A stretch of DNA of 64,000 nt. Origin: Streptomyces zagrosensis. GTDB taxonomy: Bacteria > Actinomycetota > Actinomycetes > Streptomycetales > Streptomycetaceae. Each line of letters begins with the position of its first letter. Within the stretch, counting starts at the first letter, position 1. Positions 1-7,972 of the stretch are shown here, in pieces. The stretch spans positions 248,001-312,000 of the forward strand of contig NZ_JACHJL010000008.1 of the NCBI RefSeq assembly GCF_014203645.1. The letters are read 5' to 3'. Made by a program: the position numbers and the translations under genes. Under the pieces are notes generated by a model, which was given only the letters and a program-made list of their open reading frames with translations, was not told the DNA's origin and did not search any database.

Positions 1-1
1 A

Positions 2-517
2 ACGGACGTAAGCGGAGAGATCAAGCAATTCTATCCGCAAATTTTTGACTCGCTCATAGGCAAAAGAGTGCAGAATGAAGAGCAGTCACAACAAAAGAGT
101 GCAAAGGCCAAGGCGAACCCGCCCCCTATGAAGAAGCGCTTCTCGGGCCATCCAGCCAAGGAAACGACTACGGTGCAGACGGCGAATAAGGAGAAGAAGC
201 CCGATGACCTCCCCACTACTGAAAAGGAAGACGTTCGATCACAATGGTTCAGAATAAGAGCGGGAAAAGCCCCTAGTCATGCGGGAATTGCCATACTCCG
301 CAAGAGAGGTATCGACATCGAAGTGCTAAATGCCGAAGAGGCGGGGATCAAGAACGCGAAAGACATGACCGAAGAGGAAAGAGAAGCTTTCACCGAAGCA
401 GAGCTAAAGACACGGGAACGTTTCATCGCGGCAATGGAAGCGCGTAACACCACGCTAGGGAGGCGAATAGATGAAGTCGATGAGTGGTTCAAGAAAAATG
501 GCACAGCTGAGCTTTGA
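2..517 (+). CDS. C-terminal part of a probable polymorphic toxin or eCIS cargo protein (5' truncated by window edge)
   Basis: The frame is open from base 2 with no convincing start, so this is the 3' end of a longer gene; a GTG at 68 is the first internal start. The tail is a charged, low-complexity linker (about residues 20-80, rich in K, E, P, Q) and then a compact C-terminal block beginning near WFRIRAGKAPSHAG and ending IDEVDEWFKKNG. I do not recognise that block. The reasons to suspect a toxin are the linker-plus-terminal-domain layout, the SUKH-like immunity gene 54 bp downstream on the same strand, and unusual composition (the first 60 bases are 27/60 GC, far below the rest of the window). 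Eight kilobases of eCIS genes follow, so an eCIS-delivered effector is possible. Function is not assigned. Confidence 0.6.
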   Translation, partial: TDVSGEIKQFYPQIFDSLIGKRVQNEEQSQQKSAKAKANPPPMKKRFSGHPAKETTTVQTANKEKKPDDLPTTEKEDVRSQWFRIRAGKAPSHAGIAILRKRGIDIEVLNAEEAGIKNAKDMTEEEREAFTEAELKTRERFIAAMEARNTTLGRRIDEVDEWFKKNGTAEL

Positions 518-571
518 ACTCATCTCTTTCGCCCGACGGGGGCGTCATCGAGCAAACGATGAGAGGACATC

Positions 572-1132
572 TTGATAACCAAAGAGGACCTCATGCGCAC
601 TTTCGGAGATCGTGATGTGCTGTGCATATCAGCGGCGGCAGCGGCAGACCAAATAATCGACGAAAATACGCGCTCAACGATGTACGAGTTGGGGATACCG
701 GGCCAACTGGGAAATGCGCTCGTGGTTTCATCATCGATTCCACACGAGGGGCTTGTTACCCTGAGCGAGCACTATCCTTACGGTGGCTCACCGGTCGCTT
801 CGCGGTCAACAGGCGACTATCTTTGGCTAGCAAGTGCCGTGGGCGGCGACGTGTGCCTCGATGGAACCACGGGCGGCGTCTTTTTCGTGAAGCCGGATTA
901 TGAACCTCCAGTCAGCCGAATCAATACTTCTTTGGAACGTTTCGTGGAATGTATGTTCGTCATCGAGCGCGAGGTTTTGAGTGAGGAGGTCCCCAATGAC
1001 CCAGAGTCTTACGCCCGCCTCCTGAATGAGATAATAGGCCTCACAAGCGCAACCGACTCAGAAGCTTTCCCAGGCGACGCAATGTTCTGGCAACAGGTGA
1101 TCGACTCTTATCTCCAAGAATTAGCAGGTTGA
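572..1132 (+). CDS. SUKH-4-like immunity protein
   Basis: 186 aa. The opening MITKEDLMRTFGDRDV, the central GDYLWLASAVGGDVCLD and the later RINTSLERFVECMFVIE match the layout of SUKH-superfamily (SMI1/KNR4-like) immunity proteins, which neutralise a cognate toxin by direct binding in the cytoplasm. The order toxin tail then immunity gene on one strand supports this. The start taken is a TTG preceded by GAGAGG; an in-frame ATG at 593 with AAAGAGG upstream is a good alternative. Composition is AT-richer than the neighbourhood, as expected for an exchanged cassette. Codon 184 (1121-1123) is TTA, the leucine codon read by the bldA tRNA in Streptomyces. The subfamily (SUKH-4 versus another SUKH) is my best guess. 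Confidence 0.72.
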   Translation: MITKEDLMRTFGDRDVLCISAAAAADQIIDENTRSTMYELGIPGQLGNALVVSSSIPHEGLVTLSEHYPYGGSPVASRSTGDYLWLASAVGGDVCLDGTTGGVFFVKPDYEPPVSRINTSLERFVECMFVIEREVLSEEVPNDPESYARLLNEIIGLTSATDSEAFPGDAMFWQQVIDSYLQELAG

Positions 1133-1257
1133 GCAGCCTCGTGGGGGGTAGCACCTGCGGGGACATCCTCTAGGGCGTCAAGTGCGCGCTTGAACAGCTT
1201 CCTGCAAGGGGTACGACGCGCAGCGCGGGTTGCGAAGGCGCTAACGGACTCTCCACC

Positions 1258-3462
1258 TCACCCCCGCAACAACCCCACATAAGCCCCGAACTCCGAAGCC
1301 AACGTCAGCCGCCCCAGCTTCTGGTATTCCCGCTGCACCGCATGGATCAGGTCTTCCATCCGCACCGCGCCCCCCGACTCCGCCGCCAGGTACGCCGCCG
1401 TTACCGCCACCGAGCGGATGTTGCCGCCCGCCAGCTCGAAAGCATCCGCGCAGAAGTCCAGGTCAAGGTCGCTCGCGCGGGGCAGCAACGGGCCCAGGCA
1501 GCGTTCCCATAGGACGCGGCGTTGGGTCGCGTCCGGTAGGGGAAAGTCCACCACCAGGTCCAGGCGACGGGTGAAGGCGTCGTCCAGGTTGGCCCGTAGG
1601 TTCGTGGCCAGGATGGCCAAGCCGTCGAAGGACTCCATGCGTTGGAGTAGGTAGGCGCTTTCGACGTTGGCGTAGCGGTCGTGGGCGTCCTTGACTTCCG
1701 AGCGTTTGCCGAAGATCGCGTCGGCCTCGTCGAAGAGGAGGACGCCGTTGATGCCGGCCGCCTCGGAGAAGATTTTCTCCAGGTTCTTTTCCGTCTCGCC
1801 CACGTATTTGTCGATGACCGTGGCCAGATCGACCGTGTAGAGGTCAAGGCCCAGGTCGGCCGCGATGACCTCCGCCGACATCGTCTTTCCGGTGCCGGAG
1901 TCGCCCGCGAACAGGGCCGCCACTCCGCGGCCTCGGCCGCCGCCCGGTCGCATGCCCCACTGGCCCAAGACCCGGTCGCGGTGTCGGGCGCGTGCGGTCA
2001 GTTCGCGCAGTTGGGCCAGCGGGTCGGCCGGCAAGACCAAGTCGGCCCAGGTCACGGTGGGTTCGATGCGGCGGGCCAGGCGGTCAAGGCCCGCCGCGTT
2101 CTGGGCGCGGGCGCCGGCCCTGATGTGGTCGGCCCGTACCTTCCCGCCGTTGAGCGACGCCGTCTGCGCCGCGCTCCGCGCCGCTCGCGCGATCTGGTCA
2201 GGGGTGAGGAGGAAGGGCGACAGGATGCGGGTGACGTCCAGGTCGGGGGAGATGGGCGGCTCGTACGAGCGCTGCCACAGGGCGGCCCGCGCGGGCGGTT
2301 CGACTCGCGGGGCGTGCAGCAGGAGCGGTGAGCGCGCCGACCAGGTCGCGTCCCAGGGGGCCCGGCCCACCAGGATCACCGGCAGTTCGGTGTCCGCCAC
2401 CAGGCGGATCACCTCCGGCTTGTCCCGGATCAGGGTGTCGATGGGCGCGCAGACCAAGCCCGCGCCCGTCAGACGGGCCTCGCGCGTCAGGGTGCGTACG
2501 GCGTCCAGCGGGTTGGGGTCTTCGGCCAGGCGCTCCAGGTCCACGCCGATGGCGGCCCGGCCCGCGCGGGTCAGCGCCGAGGTGGCCAGCGCCGTGCCCG
2601 CGCCGCCCTGGTCCTCCCGTAGATAGGCCAGTTCGGCTCCGCCGCCGAGGGCTCTCGCCAGCGGAGCCGGGTCCCCCACGCCGGGCAGGTCCTGCCAACG
2701 GCCGCCGTCCGGGGCCTCGTTCCATGTCGCGAGCACATCGGCCACCCGCGGATCGGGGACGTCATGGCCCAGCAGGTGCGCCGTTACCCGGTCCGGCACC
2801 CGTAGCGCCCGCGCCAGGAACGGGCGGTCGGGCTCCTCGACCAGGAGGAGGCCACCAGCGCGCAGTGGCGAGGCGGGGTGCAGGCGTCCGCGCGCGTCCG
2901 CGTCCGCCGCCGAGACTCCGCACAGGCCGAGTGTTAGACCCGTGGACGGGCGGCGGCGGGTCACATCGTCGTTGAGGTAGCCGTAGAACTGCTCGTAGCG
3001 GTCGTCCAGGTCCGGGATCAGCGCGATGAGGAGAATTTCCACGTCTAGTGCGGTGAGGTGGAATTCGCGGGTGAGGGCTCGTAAGCGGGTGGGGTGCCGT
3101 GCCTTGTTGTCACGGGTCGCCGCGGACCCCTCCTCGGTCTTCGCGGGCCTCACCCGCGCTTCGAGCGGCGCCGCCTCCTCCCCCAGCCACTCCGTCGCGT
3201 CAGCCGCGTCCGCCCACGCCTCCGCCGCCGCCAGTTGGTCGCCGTCCGTCGCGTCCGGGCCCGTGATCGTGCGGCCCTCATCGAGCAGGCGGCGGATCGC
3301 GTCGTCGCTGAGGTAGAGGCCGCGGAACGCGTCATCCGGGTCCGGGTCGGTGCGCTGCCGCGCGTCCACCGCCCTGCGTATTCGCTCCTCAATGAGGGCG
3401 GCCCGGTCCAGCAGGTGACGCAGGCTCAACTCCCGCCAACGTCGCTCGACTTCAGCCCTCAT
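1258..3462 (-). CDS. eCIS-associated AAA+ ATPase
   Basis: 734 aa. The N-terminal about 450 residues are a divergent, Arg/Ala-rich region typical of the large ATPases of contractile injection systems (Afp15-like). The C-terminal third is a complete AAA+ module: Walker A GDSGTGKT at 520-527, Walker B VLLFDEAD at about 574-581, sensor-like ILATN near 620 and arginine finger TRRLD. In phage-tail-like particles these ATPases are thought to act in assembly or remodelling in the cytoplasm. The ATG overlaps the stop of the DUF4255 gene by 4 bp (ATGA), so the two are co-translated. Codon 127 (3084-3082) is TTA, suggesting bldA dependence. It is the last gene of a minus-strand operon; the sheath and tube genes that often accompany it do not follow here. 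Confidence 0.88.
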   Translation of the reverse strand: MRAEVERRWRELSLRHLLDRAALIEERIRRAVDARQRTDPDPDDAFRGLYLSDDAIRRLLDEGRTITGPDATDGDQLAAAEAWADAADATEWLGEEAAPLEARVRPAKTEEGSAATRDNKARHPTRLRALTREFHLTALDVEILLIALIPDLDDRYEQFYGYLNDDVTRRRPSTGLTLGLCGVSAADADARGRLHPASPLRAGGLLLVEEPDRPFLARALRVPDRVTAHLLGHDVPDPRVADVLATWNEAPDGGRWQDLPGVGDPAPLARALGGGAELAYLREDQGGAGTALATSALTRAGRAAIGVDLERLAEDPNPLDAVRTLTREARLTGAGLVCAPIDTLIRDKPEVIRLVADTELPVILVGRAPWDATWSARSPLLLHAPRVEPPARAALWQRSYEPPISPDLDVTRILSPFLLTPDQIARAARSAAQTASLNGGKVRADHIRAGARAQNAAGLDRLARRIEPTVTWADLVLPADPLAQLRELTARARHRDRVLGQWGMRPGGGRGRGVAALFAGDSGTGKTMSAEVIAADLGLDLYTVDLATVIDKYVGETEKNLEKIFSEAAGINGVLLFDEADAIFGKRSEVKDAHDRYANVESAYLLQRMESFDGLAILATNLRANLDDAFTRRLDLVVDFPLPDATQRRVLWERCLGPLLPRASDLDLDFCADAFELAGGNIRSVAVTAAYLAAESGGAVRMEDLIHAVQREYQKLGRLTLASEFGAYVGLLRG

Positions 3463-4271
3463 CCGTGCCGCTCTTCCGAGATCCGCCTCGCTATTCCGGG
3501 GCGTCGTTTACGGCCCGAGCCCGAACCCGAGCCCGAGCCCGAATCAGGCCCCGCGTCAGGCCCCGCATCAGACCCCGCGTCGGGGCCCGTGTCCGCCGCC
3601 GGGTCCGGACGGCCGGGCTGCCGCCCGTATACGGGCACGGCCGCACCGCCCGGCGTGCGCTCGCGCGGCCCGGCACGTTCCGCCGAGTCCTGCGGATCGT
3701 GGTCCGAGAAGCCAATGCGCAAGCCCTCGTCGGTGACCGGCGGGCCGACCGGATACACCGGGGACTCGGTAACCGGAACGCTGACCACCAAGTCCAGCGA
3801 GGGCTTCAGCTCGCCACCGAGCGCGCTCCACACATCGGCGAACGAACGGTCCTCCGGCGGCGGCAGCGCCACCGTCATCGGCACGGCGACTCCGATGTCC
3901 GCCAGGCCGCCGGCGAGGCGTTCCCGCGGCAGCGACTCGTACCGCAGCAAGCACATCAACAGCGAGGACAGCAGGCGGTGTTCGTCCTCGGGGCGCTTGG
4001 TCCATGCGGTGATCAGGTACGAGAGCTTGAAGTAGCGCGGCGGCCGGCGGCGGGCCACGACCACGCCGCGGTCGTCGTACTCGTTGTGCAGCCCGCGTTC
4101 CCGTAACCGCGTGTCCTCTCTGATGTCGTACAGGTACAGGTTGACCGTGGGGGCGTTGACCTTGGCCGCCCATTCTCGGGTGGGCGCGTCGAAGACCACG
4201 GCGATCTGGGCCCCCTCCAGGACGTCCACGCGAAACAGCGCCCGCAGCACCTCATCGACCTCGTGAATCAC
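3459..4271 (-). CDS. DUF4255 (Pvc16-like) tail-terminator family protein of an eCIS
   Basis: 270 aa. Residues 1-190 carry the DUF4255 pattern: MIHEVDEVLRALF at the start, then PTVNLYLYDIREDTRLRERG, YFKLSYLITAW and a VPMTVALPPPED segment. Proteins of this family cap the tube or sheath of phage-tail-like particles. The last about 70 residues are low-complexity (alternating PDAG/SGSG) ending in basic RKRRP, longer than needed for the domain. The GTG start has GGAGG 8 bases upstream. It overlaps the ATPase gene by 4 bp. Codon 56 (4106-4104) is TTA. With the ATPase it is the strongest evidence for an eCIS locus here. Confidence 0.88.
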   Translation of the reverse strand: MIHEVDEVLRALFRVDVLEGAQIAVVFDAPTREWAAKVNAPTVNLYLYDIREDTRLRERGLHNEYDDRGVVVARRRPPRYFKLSYLITAWTKRPEDEHRLLSSLLMCLLRYESLPRERLAGGLADIGVAVPMTVALPPPEDRSFADVWSALGGELKPSLDLVVSVPVTESPVYPVGPPVTDEGLRIGFSDHDPQDSAERAGPRERTPGGAAVPVYGRQPGRPDPAADTGPDAGSDAGPDAGPDSGSGSGSGSGRKRRPGIARRISEERHG

Positions 4272-4348
4272 GCCTCAGCCTCCCGCCTGCGGCCACCCGG
4301 CCCGTACTCGTTCCGCGCGCTGCCCTCGATCTGCGAACCGTCCCTTCG

Positions 4349-6580
4349 TCAACTGCGTCCCGCGAAGTCCGGTGGCTGCAAGTTGCGTTGAACCACCAGG
4401 AACGGTTTCTTCAGTCGGTCGAGCCCTCGGACGTCGGCGCGCAGTTCGCGTGGGCCGAGTCGGTCCTTGCGGAGGATGAGCATCTGAGTCACGAAGGTGC
4501 CGTCGCGGCCGACGCGTACGGAGGAGCGCGCGGCCGTGATGCCCGGCTTCCAGGACAGCGATACGAGGGCGCCGGGTGGAAAGTCCGTGCCGCGTACGAG
4601 CGCGACCTGGTTCGGCGTACCGACTTCCGGAGTGATGGTCAGCTTCGGTTGGAGTACCCGGATGCGGATCGTGTCCGTGTTGTCGCGCTGGTCGGGGTCG
4701 GCGAGCGAGCCGCGTACGGATACCCGTACGTCACCGGTGAGCGCCGTACGGTACGTCGCCGACTGGGGCACCACGAGGCGCCCCCCTGCCGGGACGGTGC
4801 ACGGGGCGCGCCGTGTGCACATCGGTTGCCGCGAAACCGTGCGCTTGCTCGCGTCGTTCGGACGCGGCCACTGGGTGTCCAGTACGACGTTGCGCGCGGT
4901 GTCGGGCCCGGCGTTGGTGACGGTGAAGTTCGCCGCGATCCGCTGGCCCGGATAGCTGCGAGCGGGGGCGACGGCGGCGCTCACCGCGACGTCCGCGCTG
5001 GGCGGCAGGGGCGGGGCGGGCGGCGGTGGTGGTGGTGGGGCGGGTGGCTTCGGGGGGGCGGGTTGCGGTGGATCGGGCGGTTGCGGTGGGTCGGGCGGTA
5101 CGGGTGCGGGCAGCACGGTGAAGGTAGCCGTGTCCCGGCCCTCGTTGGCCGCCGAGTCGGTCGCGGTGCAGGTCACCGTGGTCGTGCCGACGGGGAATAC
5201 CGAGCCGGATGGCGGGTCGCAGGTCACGGGCAGCGGCCCATCCACCTCGTCCGCGGCGGTGGCCGGGAAGGTGATCTGCACGCCGCGGTCGTCGATGGCC
5301 TCGGCGGTCCGGTCGTCCACGACGACCACCGGCGCCTGTACGTCGTTGACGTCGATGCTGATGCGTTGCCGGTAGTTGGGTGCGGGGAGAAAACCGGGCG
5401 CACCAGCAACAGGGCCCGGATCAGAGCCCGAGTCGGGGGCGGAATCCGGATCTGCATCTGCATCTGGATCTGCATCTGCATCTGCATCTGGATCTGCATC
5501 TGGATCTGCATCCGGATCTGGATCGGGGACCTTGCCGTCCAGGAGGAACTGGACGCCGCACTCCACCCGGACCCCCTGCCGAGCGTCCGGCGCCAGGCGG
5601 ATCGTCTCCTGGAAGGTGGCGACCTCGCCGCTGGTCACGCGCTGGGTTGCCGGCTCCAGTTCCACCGTGAGCGAGGGATCGCAGTCGGCGGTCTGGTGGC
5701 TCACGGTGGAGGGCAGGTTGGTCAGGCCGTCCACGACTGCCTCGGCCACCTGTTCCGGGATGACTTGCTGGAGGAGCTTGCCCTCGGTGGCCTCGATCAC
5801 CTTGGTGGCCTGGTTCGGCTCGTGAAGCGGGTCCTGGTTGTTGTCGGGGTCGCCGCCGTTGTGGCCATTGCCATTGAGGCCGTCACCGGAGCTGGTCGCG
5901 ATATCGACGCCGATCACCCGCGCGCCCACATCGAGCAGGGCGTTGGTCGCCTCACCCAGCGAGTGACCGGTCGGACCCAGGCTGGGGTCATGGCTGGACG
6001 CGTCACCGACGAGCACCACGACCGGGCTGGCGCCATCGCGGAACTGCGTTTGCCCATCGGCCCCATGGGCGACCTGCCACAGCGCGTTGATCCAGTCCTC
6101 GGCGGGCCCCCGGCTGTCGTAGCCGCGGGTGGCCGTGAGGCCGTCAACGGCCGTCTTGACGGTGGCCAGGTCGTAGGTCAGCCCTTGATCCACTCGGAAG
6201 GCCAGTTCCTTGTCGGTCACATCGCCGTAACTGGCCACTGCGAAGCGCGAGTTGGGCTGCACCTCGCGCACCTTGTCGGTGATCGCTACGAGGCCCGACC
6301 GAAGACCGTCGAGAGTGTCCTTCATGCTGCCCGTGCAGTCCACCAGCAGCACCACGTCCGGTCGCGGCGGCACCACGGGCGTACGGACCTCCTTGGTCAC
6401 CTCGACCGACTCCCCCGGATCGAGCGCGTCCTCCACGACGGCAGGGGTGACGCCTTCCTCCGGGCCTGGCGAGCTCCGGTCCACGGCGGCGCCCGGCACG
6501 ATGCTGAATGCGAGAAGCAGCGCCAGGGTCAGCGCGGCGATGCGCAGTACGCCGGACCACCCGTCCGGTGAGCCGTGCAC
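4349..6580 (-). CDS. Secreted/membrane vWA-domain protein with HYR and CARDB/DUF11-like domains
   Basis: 743 aa from a GTG at 6580 that has AAGGG upstream; an open frame continues to an ATG at 6760 but adds only Arg-rich sequence. The N terminus has a hydrophobic segment (ALTLALLLAFSIVPGAA) that looks like a signal peptide. A von Willebrand A domain follows with a MIDAS motif (DCTGS, near residue 81), then an acidic Asp-Pro/Asp-Ala repeat, an HYR-like segment (FPATAADEVDGPLPVTC, TCTATDSA), a Pro-rich spacer and a CARDB/DUF11-like Ig domain (NFTVTNAGPDTARN). This predicts a cell-surface metal-dependent adhesion or scaffold protein. It lies 77 bp upstream of the DUF4255 gene in the same direction, and vWA proteins do occur in Streptomyces eCIS neighbourhoods; its role there is unknown. 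Confidence 0.8.
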   Translation of the reverse strand: MHGSPDGWSGVLRIAALTLALLLAFSIVPGAAVDRSSPGPEEGVTPAVVEDALDPGESVEVTKEVRTPVVPPRPDVVLLVDCTGSMKDTLDGLRSGLVAITDKVREVQPNSRFAVASYGDVTDKELAFRVDQGLTYDLATVKTAVDGLTATRGYDSRGPAEDWINALWQVAHGADGQTQFRDGASPVVVLVGDASSHDPSLGPTGHSLGEATNALLDVGARVIGVDIATSSGDGLNGNGHNGGDPDNNQDPLHEPNQATKVIEATEGKLLQQVIPEQVAEAVVDGLTNLPSTVSHQTADCDPSLTVELEPATQRVTSGEVATFQETIRLAPDARQGVRVECGVQFLLDGKVPDPDPDADPDADPDADADADPDADADPDSAPDSGSDPGPVAGAPGFLPAPNYRQRISIDVNDVQAPVVVVDDRTAEAIDDRGVQITFPATAADEVDGPLPVTCDPPSGSVFPVGTTTVTCTATDSAANEGRDTATFTVLPAPVPPDPPQPPDPPQPAPPKPPAPPPPPPPAPPLPPSADVAVSAAVAPARSYPGQRIAANFTVTNAGPDTARNVVLDTQWPRPNDASKRTVSRQPMCTRRAPCTVPAGGRLVVPQSATYRTALTGDVRVSVRGSLADPDQRDNTDTIRIRVLQPKLTITPEVGTPNQVALVRGTDFPPGALVSLSWKPGITAARSSVRVGRDGTFVTQMLILRKDRLGPRELRADVRGLDRLKKPFLVVQRNLQPPDFAGRS
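5446..5526 (-). repeat. Hexamer-based repeat encoding an acidic DPDA linker
   Basis: On the plus strand about 80 bases consist of alternating GGATCT/GCATCT hexamers; on the coding strand they give a run of Asp-Pro and Asp-Ala dipeptides. The array joins the vWA half to the HYR half of the surface protein. The unit length keeps frame, so copy number can vary without breaking the gene. The linker is strongly acidic and could bind cations. Confidence 0.9.
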
Positions 6581-7115
6581 CGACGAGCCCTTCGCCAGCG
6601 GGCCGTTCGCGCGCCCTTTCGCGTACGCGGAGGCAACGCGTCGCGCGGCGGGCCGCCAGGCTGGCCGCCACCGCCAGCTCGCCAAAGCCCTGGCGCGCCA
6701 CCTGGTACCCGGACCGGTACGCGATTGCAAGCGCTCACGCCCCCGCACAGAACACCCCACTCAGCTCATGACGCTGACGACGCACGCGAGATACGCGCCC
6801 TGCCCGATCGCCCGGCCGACAGCCAGCCTGCGTGCGCCCACCGGTGCGAACAGGCGTGATCAGCGCGCTGGCTCCAGCCTCGCGCGGGCGGGTGGCCCGC
6901 ACACCGTGGCGTGAGGCAGCCCTTCGGGTACGGCGCGTGCCCGAAGGTGCAGTGCGGGGCGGGCGGCGCGCTGAGGTGCCTGGGGGCTCGGATGCGCGGG
7001 CCCGACCAGGGCTGTCGAAGAGGTCGGGCCCGCCGAGGTGTGTTGGTCATTGCGCGCGAGTCGCGCCGCTCGCGTCCCGCGGTCCTGCCGGGTTACGTCG
7101 CGACGGCAGGCCCGA
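6581..7115. other. Intergenic region between the vWA gene and the LuxR gene
   Basis: 535 bases with no convincing gene; open frames here are Arg/Pro/Ala-rich shadows. It holds the strong hairpin at 6996-7033 downstream of the LuxR gene, and presumably the promoter of the vWA-DUF4255-ATPase operon, for which I cannot point to convincing -35/-10 boxes. Confidence 0.6.
6996..7033. terminator. 12-bp perfect hairpin, probable terminator
   Basis: GCGGGCCCGACC (6996-7007) pairs perfectly with GGTCGGGCCCGC (7022-7033) around a 14-base loop. It lies 83 bp beyond the stop of the minus-strand LuxR gene, where a terminator is expected. There is no T-tract, which is common for Streptomyces terminators. 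Confidence 0.75.
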
Positions 7116-7754
7116 TCAGATCAGCCCTTGTCTGAGCGCGTACGCCACCGCATGTGAGCGGTTGCGCAGGTTGAGCCGGGTCATGACCGCGTGCAGCACG
7201 TTTTTGATCGTGCGTTCGGAGTAGGCGAGCTTGAGCGCGATGTCGGCGGTGTCGTATCCCTCAGCGACCAGGCGCAGCACCTCGATCTCGCGGGCGGCGA
7301 GCCCGGTGAAGTTCAGCCCGCGCGGGCCCAGCACCTCCCCCTGAAGTCGGCCGACCTGCGCGAGCAGGTTGCCCAGCAGGTCGGGCGGAACGTACCCCTC
7401 TCCCTTCGCCACGGCCGCGATGACCTGCACCAGGCGCTCGGGGGTCGCCTCGGTGCGCCGGATGACGCCGACGAATCCGCACTCCGCGGCGCTGACTAGT
7501 TGCTGCTCGTCGATATGGGTGGTCACCAGTACACCGCGCGCCGTGCCGGTGCGCTGGAGCTGACGCAGCAGGCTGACCACCTCGTCATCGACGAGGTCCA
7601 CGACCACGATGACCACCTGGGCGACTTCGGCGCCGTCCGGGTCGATGATCCGTACCTCTGGTCGCGTACGGAGTTGGCTGGCCACGCCCGCCTGTGAGAC
7701 AGGGTCTTGCGCCCGCAGGTCCACCAAGATGCGTTCCGCGGTAGTCGTGTTCAT
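7116..7754 (-). CDS. LuxR-type response-regulator-like transcription factor
   Basis: 212 aa. Residues 1-125 resemble a degenerate receiver domain: VVIVVVDLVDDEVV gives a possible aspartate, but the usual paired N-terminal acidic residues are not clear, so phosphorylation is doubtful. Residues about 150-210 are a LuxR/GerE helix-turn-helix (GLAAREIEVLRLVAEGYDTADIA, SERTIKNVLHAVMTRLNLRNR). ATG start with GGGAG upstream. It is transcribed away from the Ig-like membrane protein gene and toward the vWA-DUF4255-ATPase operon. A LuxR gene at the end of the locus is typical of Streptomyces eCIS clusters, so it is the best candidate for the local regulator. Confidence 0.85.
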   Translation of the reverse strand: MNTTTAERILVDLRAQDPVSQAGVASQLRTRPEVRIIDPDGAEVAQVVIVVVDLVDDEVVSLLRQLQRTGTARGVLVTTHIDEQQLVSAAECGFVGVIRRTEATPERLVQVIAAVAKGEGYVPPDLLGNLLAQVGRLQGEVLGPRGLNFTGLAAREIEVLRLVAEGYDTADIALKLAYSERTIKNVLHAVMTRLNLRNRSHAVAYALRQGLI

Positions 7755-7972
7755 GGCAGTCTCCCGCTCCCCTAATAGGTCCGGAAGACGTCATGAACCT
7801 GACATGTACGGACATCCTCCGCCACTGGTGTTGCCAGATTCGGGCTTTCTTCCCTTATACATCGCGTTCACCGGCAGGGAAACCGTCGATGGCTCAGAGC
7901 GAACCTGCATCTGCCCGAAAGTGTTCCTGCGCGGCCACTCCTGCTGTCTTACGCACGCCGTACGGTCCGGTC

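Noticed and set aside
4388..6571. 727-aa open frame on the plus strand opposite the vWA gene
   Set aside because: It is an antisense shadow typical of high-GC coding DNA; the minus-strand frame has clear domains, a ribosome site and a signal peptide.
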